Below are positions 8,070 to 17,106 of a stretch of 64,000 nt of DNA, piece after piece (position 1 is the first letter of the stretch; every line of letters starts with the position of its first letter). The translations under genes were made by a program, and so were the position numbers. Origin of the DNA: Cloacimonetes bacterium UBA5284 (lineage in GTDB: Bacteria; Cloacimonadota; Cloacimonadia; Cloacimonadales; Cloacimonadaceae); assembly GCA_002410505.1 (NCBI GenBank), contig DHSO01000052.1, positions 16,809 through 80,808 of the forward strand, given 5' to 3'. The notes below the pieces were generated by a model. It had not been told where the DNA came from, searched no databases, and worked only from the letters and a program-made list of their open reading frames with translations.

Positions 8070-11000
8070 TGATACGCGCCGTATATCTCTGCATCCTGCT
8101 ATTCGCGCTTTTCTTCACATCACTTTATGCCTCCGACTTCGCATTTCAAGAAAATGTCCGGCTGATTCCCGAACAAGACACCTACGATCTCACACATTCC
8201 CACATCGTATCGCTATCAGAAAAAGTAAGCGGAGATTCACTGATCTACATCAAGGATGTGGACTATGCCTTTGATTATAAAGCCGGCAAGCTAATTCTGC
8301 TGAAGCACATCACTAGCCCGGTCCTATCGGTCTCTTATCTTATAATCCCTCCGCAGCTGGCATCACAACGCAGTCTCTACGAGCGAATCGCGATCACGGA
8401 CAGCCTGGATATCGTCCACCGGCAAAGCACCCGGGATTGGTTTTCGGATAGCAGTAGATTGGACATCAGCGGTAGCAAGACCTTCTCTCTCAGCTTTTCC
8501 GAAACCGGAGATACAGACCTGTTGCAATCTTTGTATGTAAACCTCAGCGGCGAGATATCAAAAGATGTACGGATAAACGCTCAGCTATCTGACAGTCAAA
8601 GCAAACTGAGTCCAGAAGGTGACAGCAAGGAACTCTCCAGCCTGGATCAAGTATTTGTGAGAGTATATGGAAAAAAGTGGGAACTGGGAATGGGAGATCT
8701 GGATCTGCAGTATGACAACAGTCGCTATCTGAATTATCAAACCAAGCTGGAAGGGATATCCGCCTCATACACAGCAGAGCACGAAGTTTTTGCTGCATTC
8801 AGTGCTGCCAGCGGGAAAAGAGCTTTCATGCAGATCAGTATTATTGATGGAAAACAGGGGCCATATTATCTGACGGCAAATTCAAGTCAACGCAGCTTCA
8901 TCGTGATTGCGGGCACCGAACAGATCTATCTGGACGGCAAGCTGATGGAGCGTGGAAGTGATTACTACATAGATTATAGCGACGGATCGGTGATGTTTCG
9001 CCGCACTGTAAGCTCCCTGAATTCAGTGAACGCCTGGTTCGAATATTCCGATGAAAACTACAAGCAGTCCAACTACTACAGCAGTTCAAAGCTAAACCTC
9101 CTACCCGGCCTCAGCATCAGCCATCACATGATCCATCAGGTAGATGCCAAAAATCATCCCCTGTTGTTTATTTTCAGTCCCGCAGATCTGGACAGTCTTG
9201 CCGCCGCGGGGGATGATATGGTACTCGCGGATGGAGTAATGGAAAGCGAGCCCGGAAGCGGTAATTACAAGCTGTTGTTCGACGATATGGGTATGGCATA
9301 TTATGAATACGCACCGGGAGATTCCAGTGCCATTTACAACATTGTTTTTAGCTTTATGGGGGCAGGAAATGGCGACTATGAGGAATACTCGGTGGGTAGG
9401 TTCAGATATGTGGGCATGGGCCTGGGTTCCTGGCAAGCAGTCAAAACCATCATTGCGCCGGCTACTCGCAGCAATATGGAACTAAGCCTGGATTACAGCG
9501 GCACTTTCTTGAAAAGCGGAATTGACGCTCTATACAGCTTTAACGATGCCAATACGCTTTCTTCCCACGATGATAAGGACAATTCTGCCGGGATTGTATC
9601 TATTTGGATGGCTTTGGCAGATAGGGATCAACCTTTCAAGGCCAAGATCGATGCCAGCCACAGATTTGCCAATACCTACAGATTTGGCAGTGACGGAGCG
9701 CCCGAACACGATTTTGCCGCCTTGGCAGATAGTGACAGCCTCCGGATGAGCAATGTAGATCTCACTTTATCATATGCGGGATCCTTGTTCAAACCGGAGT
9801 TGTTACTGCGCTATCGGGATATCAGCACTCGCTACATCCAGCGGGCCATTCGTTTTTCGTCAGACAGTGCGGCCCGGTCTTTGTTGCCATACCTGAGATT
9901 ACGCAATACGATATCCGATCAGGAAGGCAAACAAAGCAGCCTACTGATGTACCACAATGCCGAATTGGGCTGGCAATATGGTATGTTTGGTCTCAATTTT
10001 TCCGGGTTGTATTCCAGTCTGGAAGAAGACAATAGCACTCTACCGGGCACCAGATTGATCCGATGGCAACCAGGATTTGACATAAAAAGCAAAAGCCAAT
10101 TGACCACAGTATCCTATACTGAGGACAGAAACAGCATCAAAACCACAGCTTGGAAGGAGATTAATTCTCAACAGACCTATATGCTGAAACACAGCAGCAA
10201 TTTCGATAAGCACAGATTGGATATGGATTTCAGCCACCGCATCATTCACAACCGGACCAGCGATAGCAATCCCAAAAGCAATTACGATCTTTTTTCCTAC
10301 CACTCCAGCCACAATCTACTGAAAGGTGCTTTCAACCTCTTTGGCAACTATCAATTGAATCAAACTGAGTTTTATCCCAAAATCCGTGAGTTGGTCTGGG
10401 TGGGACAGAGTCAGGGCATATACGACAGCACGGGAGTAGTGGTTAACGACGGTGAATATATCTACGAATACATCACCTCTCCCACGGGAAGCCTGTCTTC
10501 GGAGATATCCGCCACCGCGGGTTTGTATATTAAACCCGGCTTGTATCTCAGCGCTCCGGTCTGGCAAAGAATTCACAGCGACATCACCCTAAACGCCAAT
10601 GAGCAACGCGCCCAGGGAGCAAAATGGCAGAGCTATCTCTTGTTGCCACAATACTCATACAACAATAATACTATGTATGGCCGTAGGGCGTTACTACAAA
10701 ACTTTTGGCTGGATATCTACCGCGGGCGGGTGTTGGCATATCTTAGTCTGGAGCGCAATCGCAGCCTGGATCATCGTTATCAGGAGGATGAGAAAACTAG
10801 TGAAAGTCTCGAACAGCTCCAGTTTGATTTCCGGAATTTTTACGCTGTAAACACTCGCTTCGTGCTGGCTCACCAACAGCAAAGTGAGAGCCGTTACTCC
10901 TCCGAAATCGATCTTTTAAAAGCCTCTGTATTGATGGAGAAAATCCTGAATCCCCAAAACACGATACAGGTGGAAGGGGGATTTGAAACAGAGCGAGGGA

Positions 11001-11305
11001 AGCAGCAACAACAAACAGAATCTTACGACTTGAAGCACACATACTTGTCCGGCTCTCTACGCAGTGTCTTTATGCAGAAATACAGGATCACGTTTTCCGC
11101 CAGTCTGGGCTACAATAAGCGAGAAGGAGATTCCTTTCTGCTGTTTCTACCCCAAAAACGAGAAGGACTGTTGGCAGATGCCAATTTATCGGCTATATAT
11201 AGAATAAACGACTTCAGTTCATTCAGCCTGGAATACCGCTTCGGAAAATACCCCGAAGATGACGCTAGGCACAATCTCAAACTGGAGTTTAAGGCGGAAT
11301 TATAA
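8069..11305 (+). CDS. Giant exported beta-rich protein, probable outer-membrane barrel
   Basis: The start at 8069 gives a clean signal peptide (hydrophobic residues 4-18, then YAS) and overlaps the umuD-like stop; the longer frame has no signal. The mature 1050 residues are rich in alternating polar/hydrophobic strands with many Tyr, Ser and Asp, and end in a strand pattern like a barrel closing (LEYRFGKY...KLEFKAEL). Near residues 275-310 is a segment like GTEQIYLDGKLMERGSDYYI followed by DYSDGSVMF, a motif I associate with SprA-type and related surface proteins of the Bacteroidetes-Chlorobi group. A transport, secretion or adhesion role is possible; no family can be named safely. Confidence 0.65.
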   Translation: MIRAVYLCILLFALFFTSLYASDFAFQENVRLIPEQDTYDLTHSHIVSLSEKVSGDSLIYIKDVDYAFDYKAGKLILLKHITSPVLSVSYLIIPPQLASQRSLYERIAITDSLDIVHRQSTRDWFSDSSRLDISGSKTFSLSFSETGDTDLLQSLYVNLSGEISKDVRINAQLSDSQSKLSPEGDSKELSSLDQVFVRVYGKKWELGMGDLDLQYDNSRYLNYQTKLEGISASYTAEHEVFAAFSAASGKRAFMQISIIDGKQGPYYLTANSSQRSFIVIAGTEQIYLDGKLMERGSDYYIDYSDGSVMFRRTVSSLNSVNAWFEYSDENYKQSNYYSSSKLNLLPGLSISHHMIHQVDAKNHPLLFIFSPADLDSLAAAGDDMVLADGVMESEPGSGNYKLLFDDMGMAYYEYAPGDSSAIYNIVFSFMGAGNGDYEEYSVGRFRYVGMGLGSWQAVKTIIAPATRSNMELSLDYSGTFLKSGIDALYSFNDANTLSSHDDKDNSAGIVSIWMALADRDQPFKAKIDASHRFANTYRFGSDGAPEHDFAALADSDSLRMSNVDLTLSYAGSLFKPELLLRYRDISTRYIQRAIRFSSDSAARSLLPYLRLRNTISDQEGKQSSLLMYHNAELGWQYGMFGLNFSGLYSSLEEDNSTLPGTRLIRWQPGFDIKSKSQLTTVSYTEDRNSIKTTAWKEINSQQTYMLKHSSNFDKHRLDMDFSHRIIHNRTSDSNPKSNYDLFSYHSSHNLLKGAFNLFGNYQLNQTEFYPKIRELVWVGQSQGIYDSTGVVVNDGEYIYEYITSPTGSLSSEISATAGLYIKPGLYLSAPVWQRIHSDITLNANEQRAQGAKWQSYLLLPQYSYNNNTMYGRRALLQNFWLDIYRGRVLAYLSLERNRSLDHRYQEDEKTSESLEQLQFDFRNFYAVNTRFVLAHQQQSESRYSSEIDLLKASVLMEKILNPQNTIQVEGGFETERGKQQQQTESYDLKHTYLSGSLRSVFMQKYRITFSASLGYNKREGDSFLLFLPQKREGLLADANLSAIYRINDFSSFSLEYRFGKYPEDDARHNLKLEFKAEL

Positions 11306-11306
11306 A

Positions 11307-12080
11307 ATGACCTTCACTCTTGCTCCACTGGATTATGCCATAGTCTTGCCCTTCATATATTTGGCGGGCTTCATTGATGCAATTGCCGGAGGTGGCGGAT
11401 TGATATCACTGCCGGCTTATTGGAGCGTTGGGATACCGCCCCACATGGCTTTGGGAACAAATAAGTTCTCCTCCTGCTGCGGCACAGTGTTTAGCACCAC
11501 CCGATACTTCCGGGCCGGGATGATCGATGTACCGGTGGCCCTGCTCAGCGCTCTAATGGCCCTGTTTGGCTCCTGGCTGGGCGCCAGCACAGCACTGATA
11601 CTGTCGGCAAAATTCTTGAACTATCTACTCATTGTCCTCATTCCGGCAATTACAGTAATCACCTTAGTCCGCAAGCAATTGGGATCCACAGACAATGCTC
11701 ATCTACTCAAGCTGAGTTACAGACTGGTCCTGGCTACCGCTGCGGGATTGGTGGTTGGCTTTTACGATGGATTTTTCGGACCGGGAACGGGAACATTTCT
11801 GATCCTCATCTATTCCGCATTGCTGCATTATGACTTCGTGCGAGCCAATGGTAACTCCAAAGTTGTGAACCTGGCGTCGAACGTTGCGGCCCTCATCACT
11901 TTCGCCAGAGCAGGAGTAATCTTCTATCCCCTGGCCATTCCCGCAGCTGTATGCGGAATTGCCGGGAATCTAATTGGATCCAGAATGGTCATACTGCGAG
12001 GCAATAAAGTCATCCGAAAGGTTTTCATCCTGGCGTTGATCTTGCTGCTGGGCAGAGTATTGTACAATATCATCAATTGA
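11307..12080 (+). CDS. TauE/SafE (TSUP) family membrane transporter
   Basis: The 257-aa integral membrane protein begins with AIVLPFIYLAGFIDAIAGGG, the signature first repeat of the sulfite/organosulfur exporter family. The second half repeats the pattern with LVVGFYDGFFGPGTGTFLIL. About eight membrane segments are visible. I start it at the ATG at 11307, two bases after the upstream stop, because the longer frame only overlaps the preceding gene. Members move sulfite, sulfoacetate or other small anions across the inner membrane; the substrate is not predictable here. Confidence 0.9.
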   Translation: MTFTLAPLDYAIVLPFIYLAGFIDAIAGGGGLISLPAYWSVGIPPHMALGTNKFSSCCGTVFSTTRYFRAGMIDVPVALLSALMALFGSWLGASTALILSAKFLNYLLIVLIPAITVITLVRKQLGSTDNAHLLKLSYRLVLATAAGLVVGFYDGFFGPGTGTFLILIYSALLHYDFVRANGNSKVVNLASNVAALITFARAGVIFYPLAIPAAVCGIAGNLIGSRMVILRGNKVIRKVFILALILLLGRVLYNIIN

Positions 12081-12386
12081 GAGCCCTTATAGAATTGCCA
12101 CATTGAAGCATCGGCTAGAGTTTTCTTGGGGTTCCGGTGGCTGCCGCCTGCGCTGATAGTGAGAAATAAATGAGCAATAATCGGGAGATGAAATATAATA
12201 TACAATGGTGAACCGAAACTTCAAATCCGTTTCCCCCAACTCTTGAGCTATGGAAGATTGTCACTGCTAGTATATATTATTCAAAGAGATAACTTTGCTT
12301 ACTAAGCGACTTTCACAAATTATGTCTAGTTTGTTGATTATTATACACTAAGGAATAATTTATCGCCGCAAACAGAATCTTTGGTG
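12081..12386. other. Intergenic stretch, no gene seen
   Basis: About 300 AT-rich bases between the TSUP gene and the rnf/nqr promoter. Both strands hold only short frames lacking ribosome binding sites. No tRNA, riboswitch fold or strong terminator was recognised. Confidence 0.5.
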
Positions 12387-12416
12387 TTGACACGTTCACT
12401 ACACACCGATTATATT
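12387..12416 (+). promoter_or_regulatory. Sigma-70-like promoter of the rnf/nqr operon
   Basis: TTGACA at 12387-12392 and TATATT at 12411-12416 are separated by 18 bases, 32 bases before the start codon. GAAGGAAAG at 12432-12440 is the likely ribosome binding site. Confidence 0.55.
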
Positions 12417-12447
12417 GTAATAAACGAAATTGAAGGAAAGTCTTTGT

Positions 12448-13371
12448 ATGTTTGAAAGAATCCTGAAGCAGCAGATGATGAACCGAGTGCTTTACTCGTT
12501 GATTCCGATTACGCTGTTTGCCGTATTCCTATTCGGCTGGAGGGTGCTCGCCATAGTAGCAGTGGCAAATATCGCTGCATTCATCAGTGAATATATCTTT
12601 GTAAGAAACAAGAAGCCGGGCAAGGTCTCGATGGCAGCGTTTGTAACTGCCAGTTTGGTCGCGCTCACTCTTCCACCCAGCATTCCACTCTGGATGTCCG
12701 CGCTGGCAGCAGTGATATCCATTGTCTTTGGTAAAATGGTTTTCGGCGGTTTTGGCACCAATGTATTCAATCCCGCCATATTGGGGCGCACCTTTGTGTA
12801 TATATCATTCCCAAATCAGATGACGATCTCCTGGCTGAAACCCTATGTATTGAGTGATTTTCCCGGTGGTTTTGCGCGCTGGACAGTGGATAGTTCCATG
12901 CAGACGGGTGCAACGATCCTGAACAGCTTTCGTGCCAGCGGAGAGGCAATCTACAGTATGGGAGATGCCTTCAGCGGATTTGTCTCCGGATCAGCGGGAG
13001 AGACCTCTGCTCTATTGATCATTCTGGCGGGAATATATCTGATCATTACAAAGACAGCCAAGTGGCAGCCCATGCTGGCCACCATTGTATCGCTGGGTAT
13101 TTTTACCTGGATCTATTATCCCTCCGAAAATCCTTTGTATTTCATTCTCAGCGGGGGCGCGATGTTTGGGATAGTATTTATGGTCACAGATCCTGTATCT
13201 TCACCCAAGGGCAACTGGGGAATCTGGATCTATGGCTTGTTGATCGGCTTCCTCACGGTCTTCATCCGCCGCTTCTCGCTGTTTGCCGAGGGCTTTATGT
13301 TTGCTTTGTTATTAACGAACGCTCTTATGCCGCTGATTGAATACTCTCTGGAGAAGGTGGGCAAGAAATGA
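12448..13371 (+). CDS. RnfD/NqrB-like flavinylated membrane subunit
   Basis: The 307-aa membrane protein carries a covalent-FMN attachment motif, TGATIL near residue 155 (Thr is the flavin ligand in RnfD/NqrB). Before it come LTLPPSIPLWMSAL and FGGFGTNVFNPAILGRTF, conserved in both families. About nine to ten membrane segments are present. Length matches RnfD (about 320) rather than NqrB (about 410), while GRTF resembles NqrB and ISFPNQM resembles RnfD. It starts at 12448 after a good ribosome binding site. It opens a five-gene operon coding for an ion-pumping NADH-linked redox complex. Confidence 0.85.
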   Translation: MFERILKQQMMNRVLYSLIPITLFAVFLFGWRVLAIVAVANIAAFISEYIFVRNKKPGKVSMAAFVTASLVALTLPPSIPLWMSALAAVISIVFGKMVFGGFGTNVFNPAILGRTFVYISFPNQMTISWLKPYVLSDFPGGFARWTVDSSMQTGATILNSFRASGEAIYSMGDAFSGFVSGSAGETSALLIILAGIYLIITKTAKWQPMLATIVSLGIFTWIYYPSENPLYFILSGGAMFGIVFMVTDPVSSPKGNWGIWIYGLLIGFLTVFIRRFSLFAEGFMFALLLTNALMPLIEYSLEKVGKK

Positions 13372-14042
13372 AAGACAGCTTCATCTTCCCCATCATCTTC
13401 ATGCTGATTCTGGTGCTGATCTTCACCGGTATCATCAGTGTGATGTATCGCCTTAGTGAGGCCAGGATTGAAGCCTACAAAACCGAAACCTACGAGCGAC
13501 GCATTCTCGGCACTTTGGCCCAAAAGATAGCGGAAACAGAGCAGAGCTCTCCGGAAGATATCATTGCAGCATATCCGGAATCCTTTCACACATATGTAAG
13601 GGAAATCAAAGACGATTCTTTTGAGCGCAAAGTGTATAAAGCTGTTGTAAGTGACAGCACCGTAGCCTATTGCTTCGAGATCGGCGGGAAAGGTCTTTGG
13701 GGCACCATGCAGGCATTGGTATCCACCAGCACAGATTTCCGCACTATTCTCAGCTTTGCTATCGTAGATCAAAAAGAAACACCCGGTTTGGGCGCTCGCA
13801 TCGAAGAAGACTGGTTTCTGAATCAATTCAGCAACCGGCTCTTTGTAGTGAATCCAAAATCCACTGAAGATGTTACCCAAAGTTATGAATTCATCGCCGA
13901 AACGCAAAGCCCGGAAAACGATCGTCAATTGAGACGCGTAACCGGAGCAACCATTACTTCCGATTCGGTTATCAAGATGTTACGAGACGAATTTAACTAT
14001 ATCTACAAGTACTACGGAACCACAGCATATGAAAAAGACTGA
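13368..14042 (+). CDS. RnfG/NqrC-like periplasmic FMN subunit
   Basis: The 224-aa protein has one N-terminal membrane anchor (residues 5-25) and an extracytoplasmic FMN-binding domain. The covalent FMN motif near the C-terminus reads VTGATITSDSVIKML, equal to the S(T)GATxTS signature of RnfG and NqrC. KGLWGTMQALV and KETPGLGARI upstream are also typical. Length is closer to RnfG (about 200) than NqrC (about 255). Its ATG overlaps the upstream stop (ATGA), showing coupled translation. Confidence 0.88.
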   Translation: MKDSFIFPIIFMLILVLIFTGIISVMYRLSEARIEAYKTETYERRILGTLAQKIAETEQSSPEDIIAAYPESFHTYVREIKDDSFERKVYKAVVSDSTVAYCFEIGGKGLWGTMQALVSTSTDFRTILSFAIVDQKETPGLGARIEEDWFLNQFSNRLFVVNPKSTEDVTQSYEFIAETQSPENDRQLRRVTGATITSDSVIKMLRDEFNYIYKYYGTTAYEKD

Positions 14043-14625
14043 GATATTTAGCATTGCCGCCTTCAAAGAAAACTCCATCTGGAGACAGATCTTGGGGATC
14101 TGTTCAGCCCTGGCGGTTACGAACCTGATGATGAACAGCCTGATTATGGGCTTGGGCGTAATCTTTGTATTGGCTCTGGCAAATTTCACTATCTCCCTGA
14201 TCCGCAATTGGACGCCCAGGAGCGTGCGTATGATGATCCAGACTCTGATTATTGCGTCCTACGTGATCATAGTGGATGTGTTTCTGAAGGCAAATATGCC
14301 GGAGATCAGCAAACAATTGGGACCTTATGTGGGCTTGATTATCACAAACTGTATCCTCATGGGCAGAGCGGAGGCTTTTGCTTCACAAAACAGTCCGCTC
14401 GATTCCCTGATCGATGGCATCGGCGCCGGCACAGGATACACGCTGGTCTTGCTATTGATCTCCTTTTTCAGGGAACTTTTTGGCTTTGGCACTATCTTTG
14501 GATTCAAGGTACTGGGCTCCTGGTGGACGAACTGGAGCATCATGGTAATGGCACCCAGCGCTTTCTTCCTGCTGGCAATACTCATCTGGATAATCAACAC
14601 ACATTATTATAAGGCAAAAGCATAA
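14029..14625 (+). CDS. RnfE/NqrD-like membrane subunit
   Basis: This 198-aa, six-helix integral protein begins NSIWRQILGICSALAVTNLM, the RnfE/NqrD signature. GLIITNCILMGRAEAFA near residue 105 contains the conserved Cys thought to help hold the membrane-embedded iron centre, together with NqrE/RnfA. It overlaps the preceding gene by 14 bases and the following one by one base. Family assignment is firm; Rnf versus Nqr cannot be decided by this subunit alone. Confidence 0.9.
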   Translation: MKKTEIFSIAAFKENSIWRQILGICSALAVTNLMMNSLIMGLGVIFVLALANFTISLIRNWTPRSVRMMIQTLIIASYVIIVDVFLKANMPEISKQLGPYVGLIITNCILMGRAEAFASQNSPLDSLIDGIGAGTGYTLVLLLISFFRELFGFGTIFGFKVLGSWWTNWSIMVMAPSAFFLLAILIWIINTHYYKAKA

Positions 14626-15212
14626 TGGATATCAGCGCATTTGTTCTGTTTTGGGCAGCGATCTTTACCAGCAATATATTGCTGACAAACTTTCTGGGTA
14701 TGTGTTCATACCTCTCGGTTTCCCGAGAGCTGGAATCCTCCCTGGGCCTGGGTACCGCAGTAATCTTTGTTCTCACGGTCACGGCAGCTTTAAACTGGCT
14801 GGTCTACAATTACATCCTGGTTCCCTTTGAAATCGTGTATCTGCAATACATAGTCTTCATCATCGTAATCGCCGCCTTTGTGCAGTTTTTGGAGCTGCTC
14901 ATAGAACGCTATGCCCCCGCACTTTACTACACTCTGGGTATCTTTTTGCCTCTGATCACAGTAAATTGTGCCATCTTTGGTGTCAGCCTCTTCATGATTA
15001 TTCGCAATTACAGCTTCATCCAGTCTGTAGCATTCGCGGCCGGCAGCGGGATCGGTTGGTTACTGGCCATTTTGATGCTGGCAGGCATCCGCAGAAAACT
15101 GAAAGAGAAACTGGTGCCCGTTGGCTTGCGCGGAGCAGGAATCAGCCTCATTATCACCGGTATCATGGCACTTGGTTTTGTCGGTTTTTCCGGTATAGTG
15201 CAGATTCAATAG
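14625..15212 (+). CDS. RnfA/NqrE-like membrane subunit
   Basis: This 195-aa, six-helix protein is paralogous to the previous subunit but inserted in opposite topology. FTSNILLTNFLGMCSYLSVS near residue 15 and LPLITVNCAIFGVSLF near 105 are the family signatures with the two conserved Cys. The start codon overlaps the previous stop (TAATG). With the D, G and E subunits it forms the membrane core of the pump. Confidence 0.9.
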   Translation: MDISAFVLFWAAIFTSNILLTNFLGMCSYLSVSRELESSLGLGTAVIFVLTVTAALNWLVYNYILVPFEIVYLQYIVFIIVIAAFVQFLELLIERYAPALYYTLGIFLPLITVNCAIFGVSLFMIIRNYSFIQSVAFAAGSGIGWLLAILMLAGIRRKLKEKLVPVGLRGAGISLIITGIMALGFVGFSGIVQIQ

Positions 15213-15223
15213 GGAGAGCGCTG

Positions 15224-16327
15224 ATGTTTCAAAGAATTTTAAGTGATATCGCCCTGATGAGTGCGATCGGCGTAGTCCTGGCAGCTATTATGGTGATCGC
15301 CCAGAGGTGGCTCAGCAACTATGGTGAGGTAAATCTAAATATCAACGGCAAGAGAGATCTCACCGTGAAAGGCGGTAATTCCCTGTTGGCCACGCTCAGC
15401 GACAATCAGATATTTATCCCATCTGCCTGTGGTGGCAGAGGTTCCTGCGGTGCCTGCAAATGTAAGGTAATCGAAGGAGGAGGCCCTCTGTTACCCACCG
15501 AAAAACCGTTGTTAAGCAAAGCAGAACAAGCCGGATCCATCCGTTTGGGCTGCCAGGTAAAAGTGAAAAGCGATATCAAAATTGAATTACCGGAAGCCAT
15601 CTTCAACATTCGCAGATTCCACTCTGTAATCGAAGAGATAATAGATTACACCTATGATATCAAAGGCATCACATTCAAACTTCAACAGGGCGAAACCATC
15701 GATTTCAAGGCCGGCCAGTATGTGCAACTGGAGACAGAGCCTTACGAAAAAGTAAAACAAAAGGTTATGCGTGCCTATTCGATTTCTTCCAAGCCCCAGA
15801 TCAACGACCGGATCCAATTGATCATCCGCCTGGTACCGGAAGGAATTTGCAGTACTTGGGTGCACAAATACCTCAAAGTGGGAGACAAAGTCAATTTCAC
15901 CGGTCCTTATGGAGATTTCTATCTGCGAGATACCGACGCGGATATCCTCTTTGTGGCCGGTGGCTCCGGAAAAGCCCCAATCAAATCTATGCTTGAACAC
16001 TTGAGGGAAATTGGAACCAACCGCAAAATGACATACTTCTTTGGTGCTCGCACCACAAAGGATCTCTATCTCACAGATGAGTTCCGGGCTTTTGAAGATG
16101 TTTTTGAACAGTTTGAATATGTACCCGTGCTTTCGCATACCCTTCCAGAAGAGAACTGGAATGGAAAGACGGGATTTGTAATGCCATATTTTAAAGATGC
16201 GATTCGCGACCCCAAAAACACCGAAGCATACCTCTGTGGCAGCCCCGGTATGATTAACGCGGTCACCAAATCACTGATTGAATATGGACTATCTGAAGAC
16301 AAAATCTACTACGACAGTTTTGGGTGA
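15224..16327 (+). CDS. NqrF-like NADH-oxidising subunit (2Fe-2S, FAD)
   Basis: The 367-aa protein has one N-terminal membrane anchor, then a plant-type 2Fe-2S domain (CGGRGSCGACKCKV near residue 67, last Cys near 108), an FAD-binding domain (RAYSISS near 185) and an NAD-binding domain (GGSGKAPIKSM near 248), ending YYDSFG as NqrF ends in DDFG. It starts at ATG 15224 after GGGAGA. NqrF is normal for Na+-NQR and absent from Rnf, yet here it is joined to D-G-E-A genes of Rnf-like length, and no nqrA, rnfC or rnfB is found. Electrons therefore probably enter from NADH; the acceptor is unknown. Confidence 0.9.
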   Translation: MFQRILSDIALMSAIGVVLAAIMVIAQRWLSNYGEVNLNINGKRDLTVKGGNSLLATLSDNQIFIPSACGGRGSCGACKCKVIEGGGPLLPTEKPLLSKAEQAGSIRLGCQVKVKSDIKIELPEAIFNIRRFHSVIEEIIDYTYDIKGITFKLQQGETIDFKAGQYVQLETEPYEKVKQKVMRAYSISSKPQINDRIQLIIRLVPEGICSTWVHKYLKVGDKVNFTGPYGDFYLRDTDADILFVAGGSGKAPIKSMLEHLREIGTNRKMTYFFGARTTKDLYLTDEFRAFEDVFEQFEYVPVLSHTLPEENWNGKTGFVMPYFKDAIRDPKNTEAYLCGSPGMINAVTKSLIEYGLSEDKIYYDSFG

Positions 16328-16331
16328 TGAT

Positions 16332-16784
16332 ATGAAAAGAACTCCGCAAGAATCCAAGATTATGACCAAAATGCAGCCCGGAGTAATTACTTATGGCGGC
16401 TTTTTGGGAACTGACCGAAGAGATTTTACCCAGATAATCGCCGATGATGAATTGACTCTAGAAAAGCTGGGTAAGACTGCTGAAGAGATCGCAGACAGAC
16501 TGGAATACTTTCAGCAACAAAGCTTTGATGCCTTCGAAAGCAATACCATTGTAGAAGGCATTTACGAAGTGGAAACTGAGGTTGTGCGCGGATACCTGCC
16601 CTGTCCCTTTATGCATCAGGGAATATATCGCAAGAGCTATACAACCGTAACCAACACCAGAACCGGAAAAAGCTTCTCATACTCGGCACTGAATATCCAC
16701 TTGATCCGAGCACACCATTTCTTTGAAGGCAAGAAATCTCACTTTCGCATGGAACCGGACGAGTTGGTAAAGCAGCTCTTTTGA
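16332..16784 (+). CDS. Conserved-looking hypothetical protein downstream of nqrF
   Basis: The 150-aa protein starts four bases after the nqrF stop, so it belongs to the operon. It is not recognised. The C-terminal half holds LPCPFMHQGIYRK and NIHLIRAHHFFEGKKSHFR, a His/Cys-rich arrangement that could bind metal. No signal peptide or membrane segment is seen. The position suggests a maturation or accessory role for the redox complex, but that is only inference from context. Confidence 0.65.
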   Translation: MKRTPQESKIMTKMQPGVITYGGFLGTDRRDFTQIIADDELTLEKLGKTAEEIADRLEYFQQQSFDAFESNTIVEGIYEVETEVVRGYLPCPFMHQGIYRKSYTTVTNTRTGKSFSYSALNIHLIRAHHFFEGKKSHFRMEPDELVKQLF

Positions 16785-16870
16785 AAAATAATCATTGACT
16801 ACATGCGCCCTTCGCCAAACTTGGCTCTCTCGTAAGATATTTATAGAGTAAAGAATATAAGGAGTTCCAC

Positions 16871-17047
16871 ATGGCGAAGAATAATCGTGGCAAAACCCTC
16901 AGAACTATGCCCTATCATGCACGTGGCGAATGCCCGCACTGCCATCGTACCGGCGTAAAGCTGATGTACGAAATAAAAGCCGGTGACAAGACCATCAAGG
17001 TCTGTAAGGTATGCAAAAGCACTCCGGCCGAAAAGCTTGGGGCCTAA
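16871..17047 (+). CDS. 58-aa zinc-ribbon microprotein
   Basis: A short gene with a strong AAGGAG eight bases before the ATG and a terminator 18 bases after the stop. The product is very basic and starts MAKNNRGKTLRTMPYHARG. Two CxxC knuckles, CPHCH near residue 21 and CKVCK near 46, should bind one zinc ion. Size, charge and zinc ribbon recall ribosome-associated or RNA-binding microproteins, but I cannot name a family. Being just before rsmA, a 16S rRNA methyltransferase gene, is suggestive only. Confidence 0.7.
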   Translation: MAKNNRGKTLRTMPYHARGECPHCHRTGVKLMYEIKAGDKTIKVCKVCKSTPAEKLGA

Positions 17048-17065
17048 GATCTCAATGCAAGGTTT

Positions 17066-17092
17066 GGGAGAGCGCTGCTCTCCCTTTCTTTT
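17066..17092 (+). terminator. Terminator after the zinc-ribbon gene
   Basis: GGGAGAGC and GCTCTCCC form a perfect 8-bp stem with a three-base loop at 17066-17084, followed by TTTCTTTT. It closes the nqr-to-zinc-ribbon transcript and stands just before rsmA. Confidence 0.85.
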
Positions 17093-17106
17093 AGCAGGTT
17101 ACTATT

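Noticed and set aside
11924..12205. 93-aa frame on the minus strand
   Set aside because: Mostly antisense to the TauE/SafE gene and without a ribosome site.
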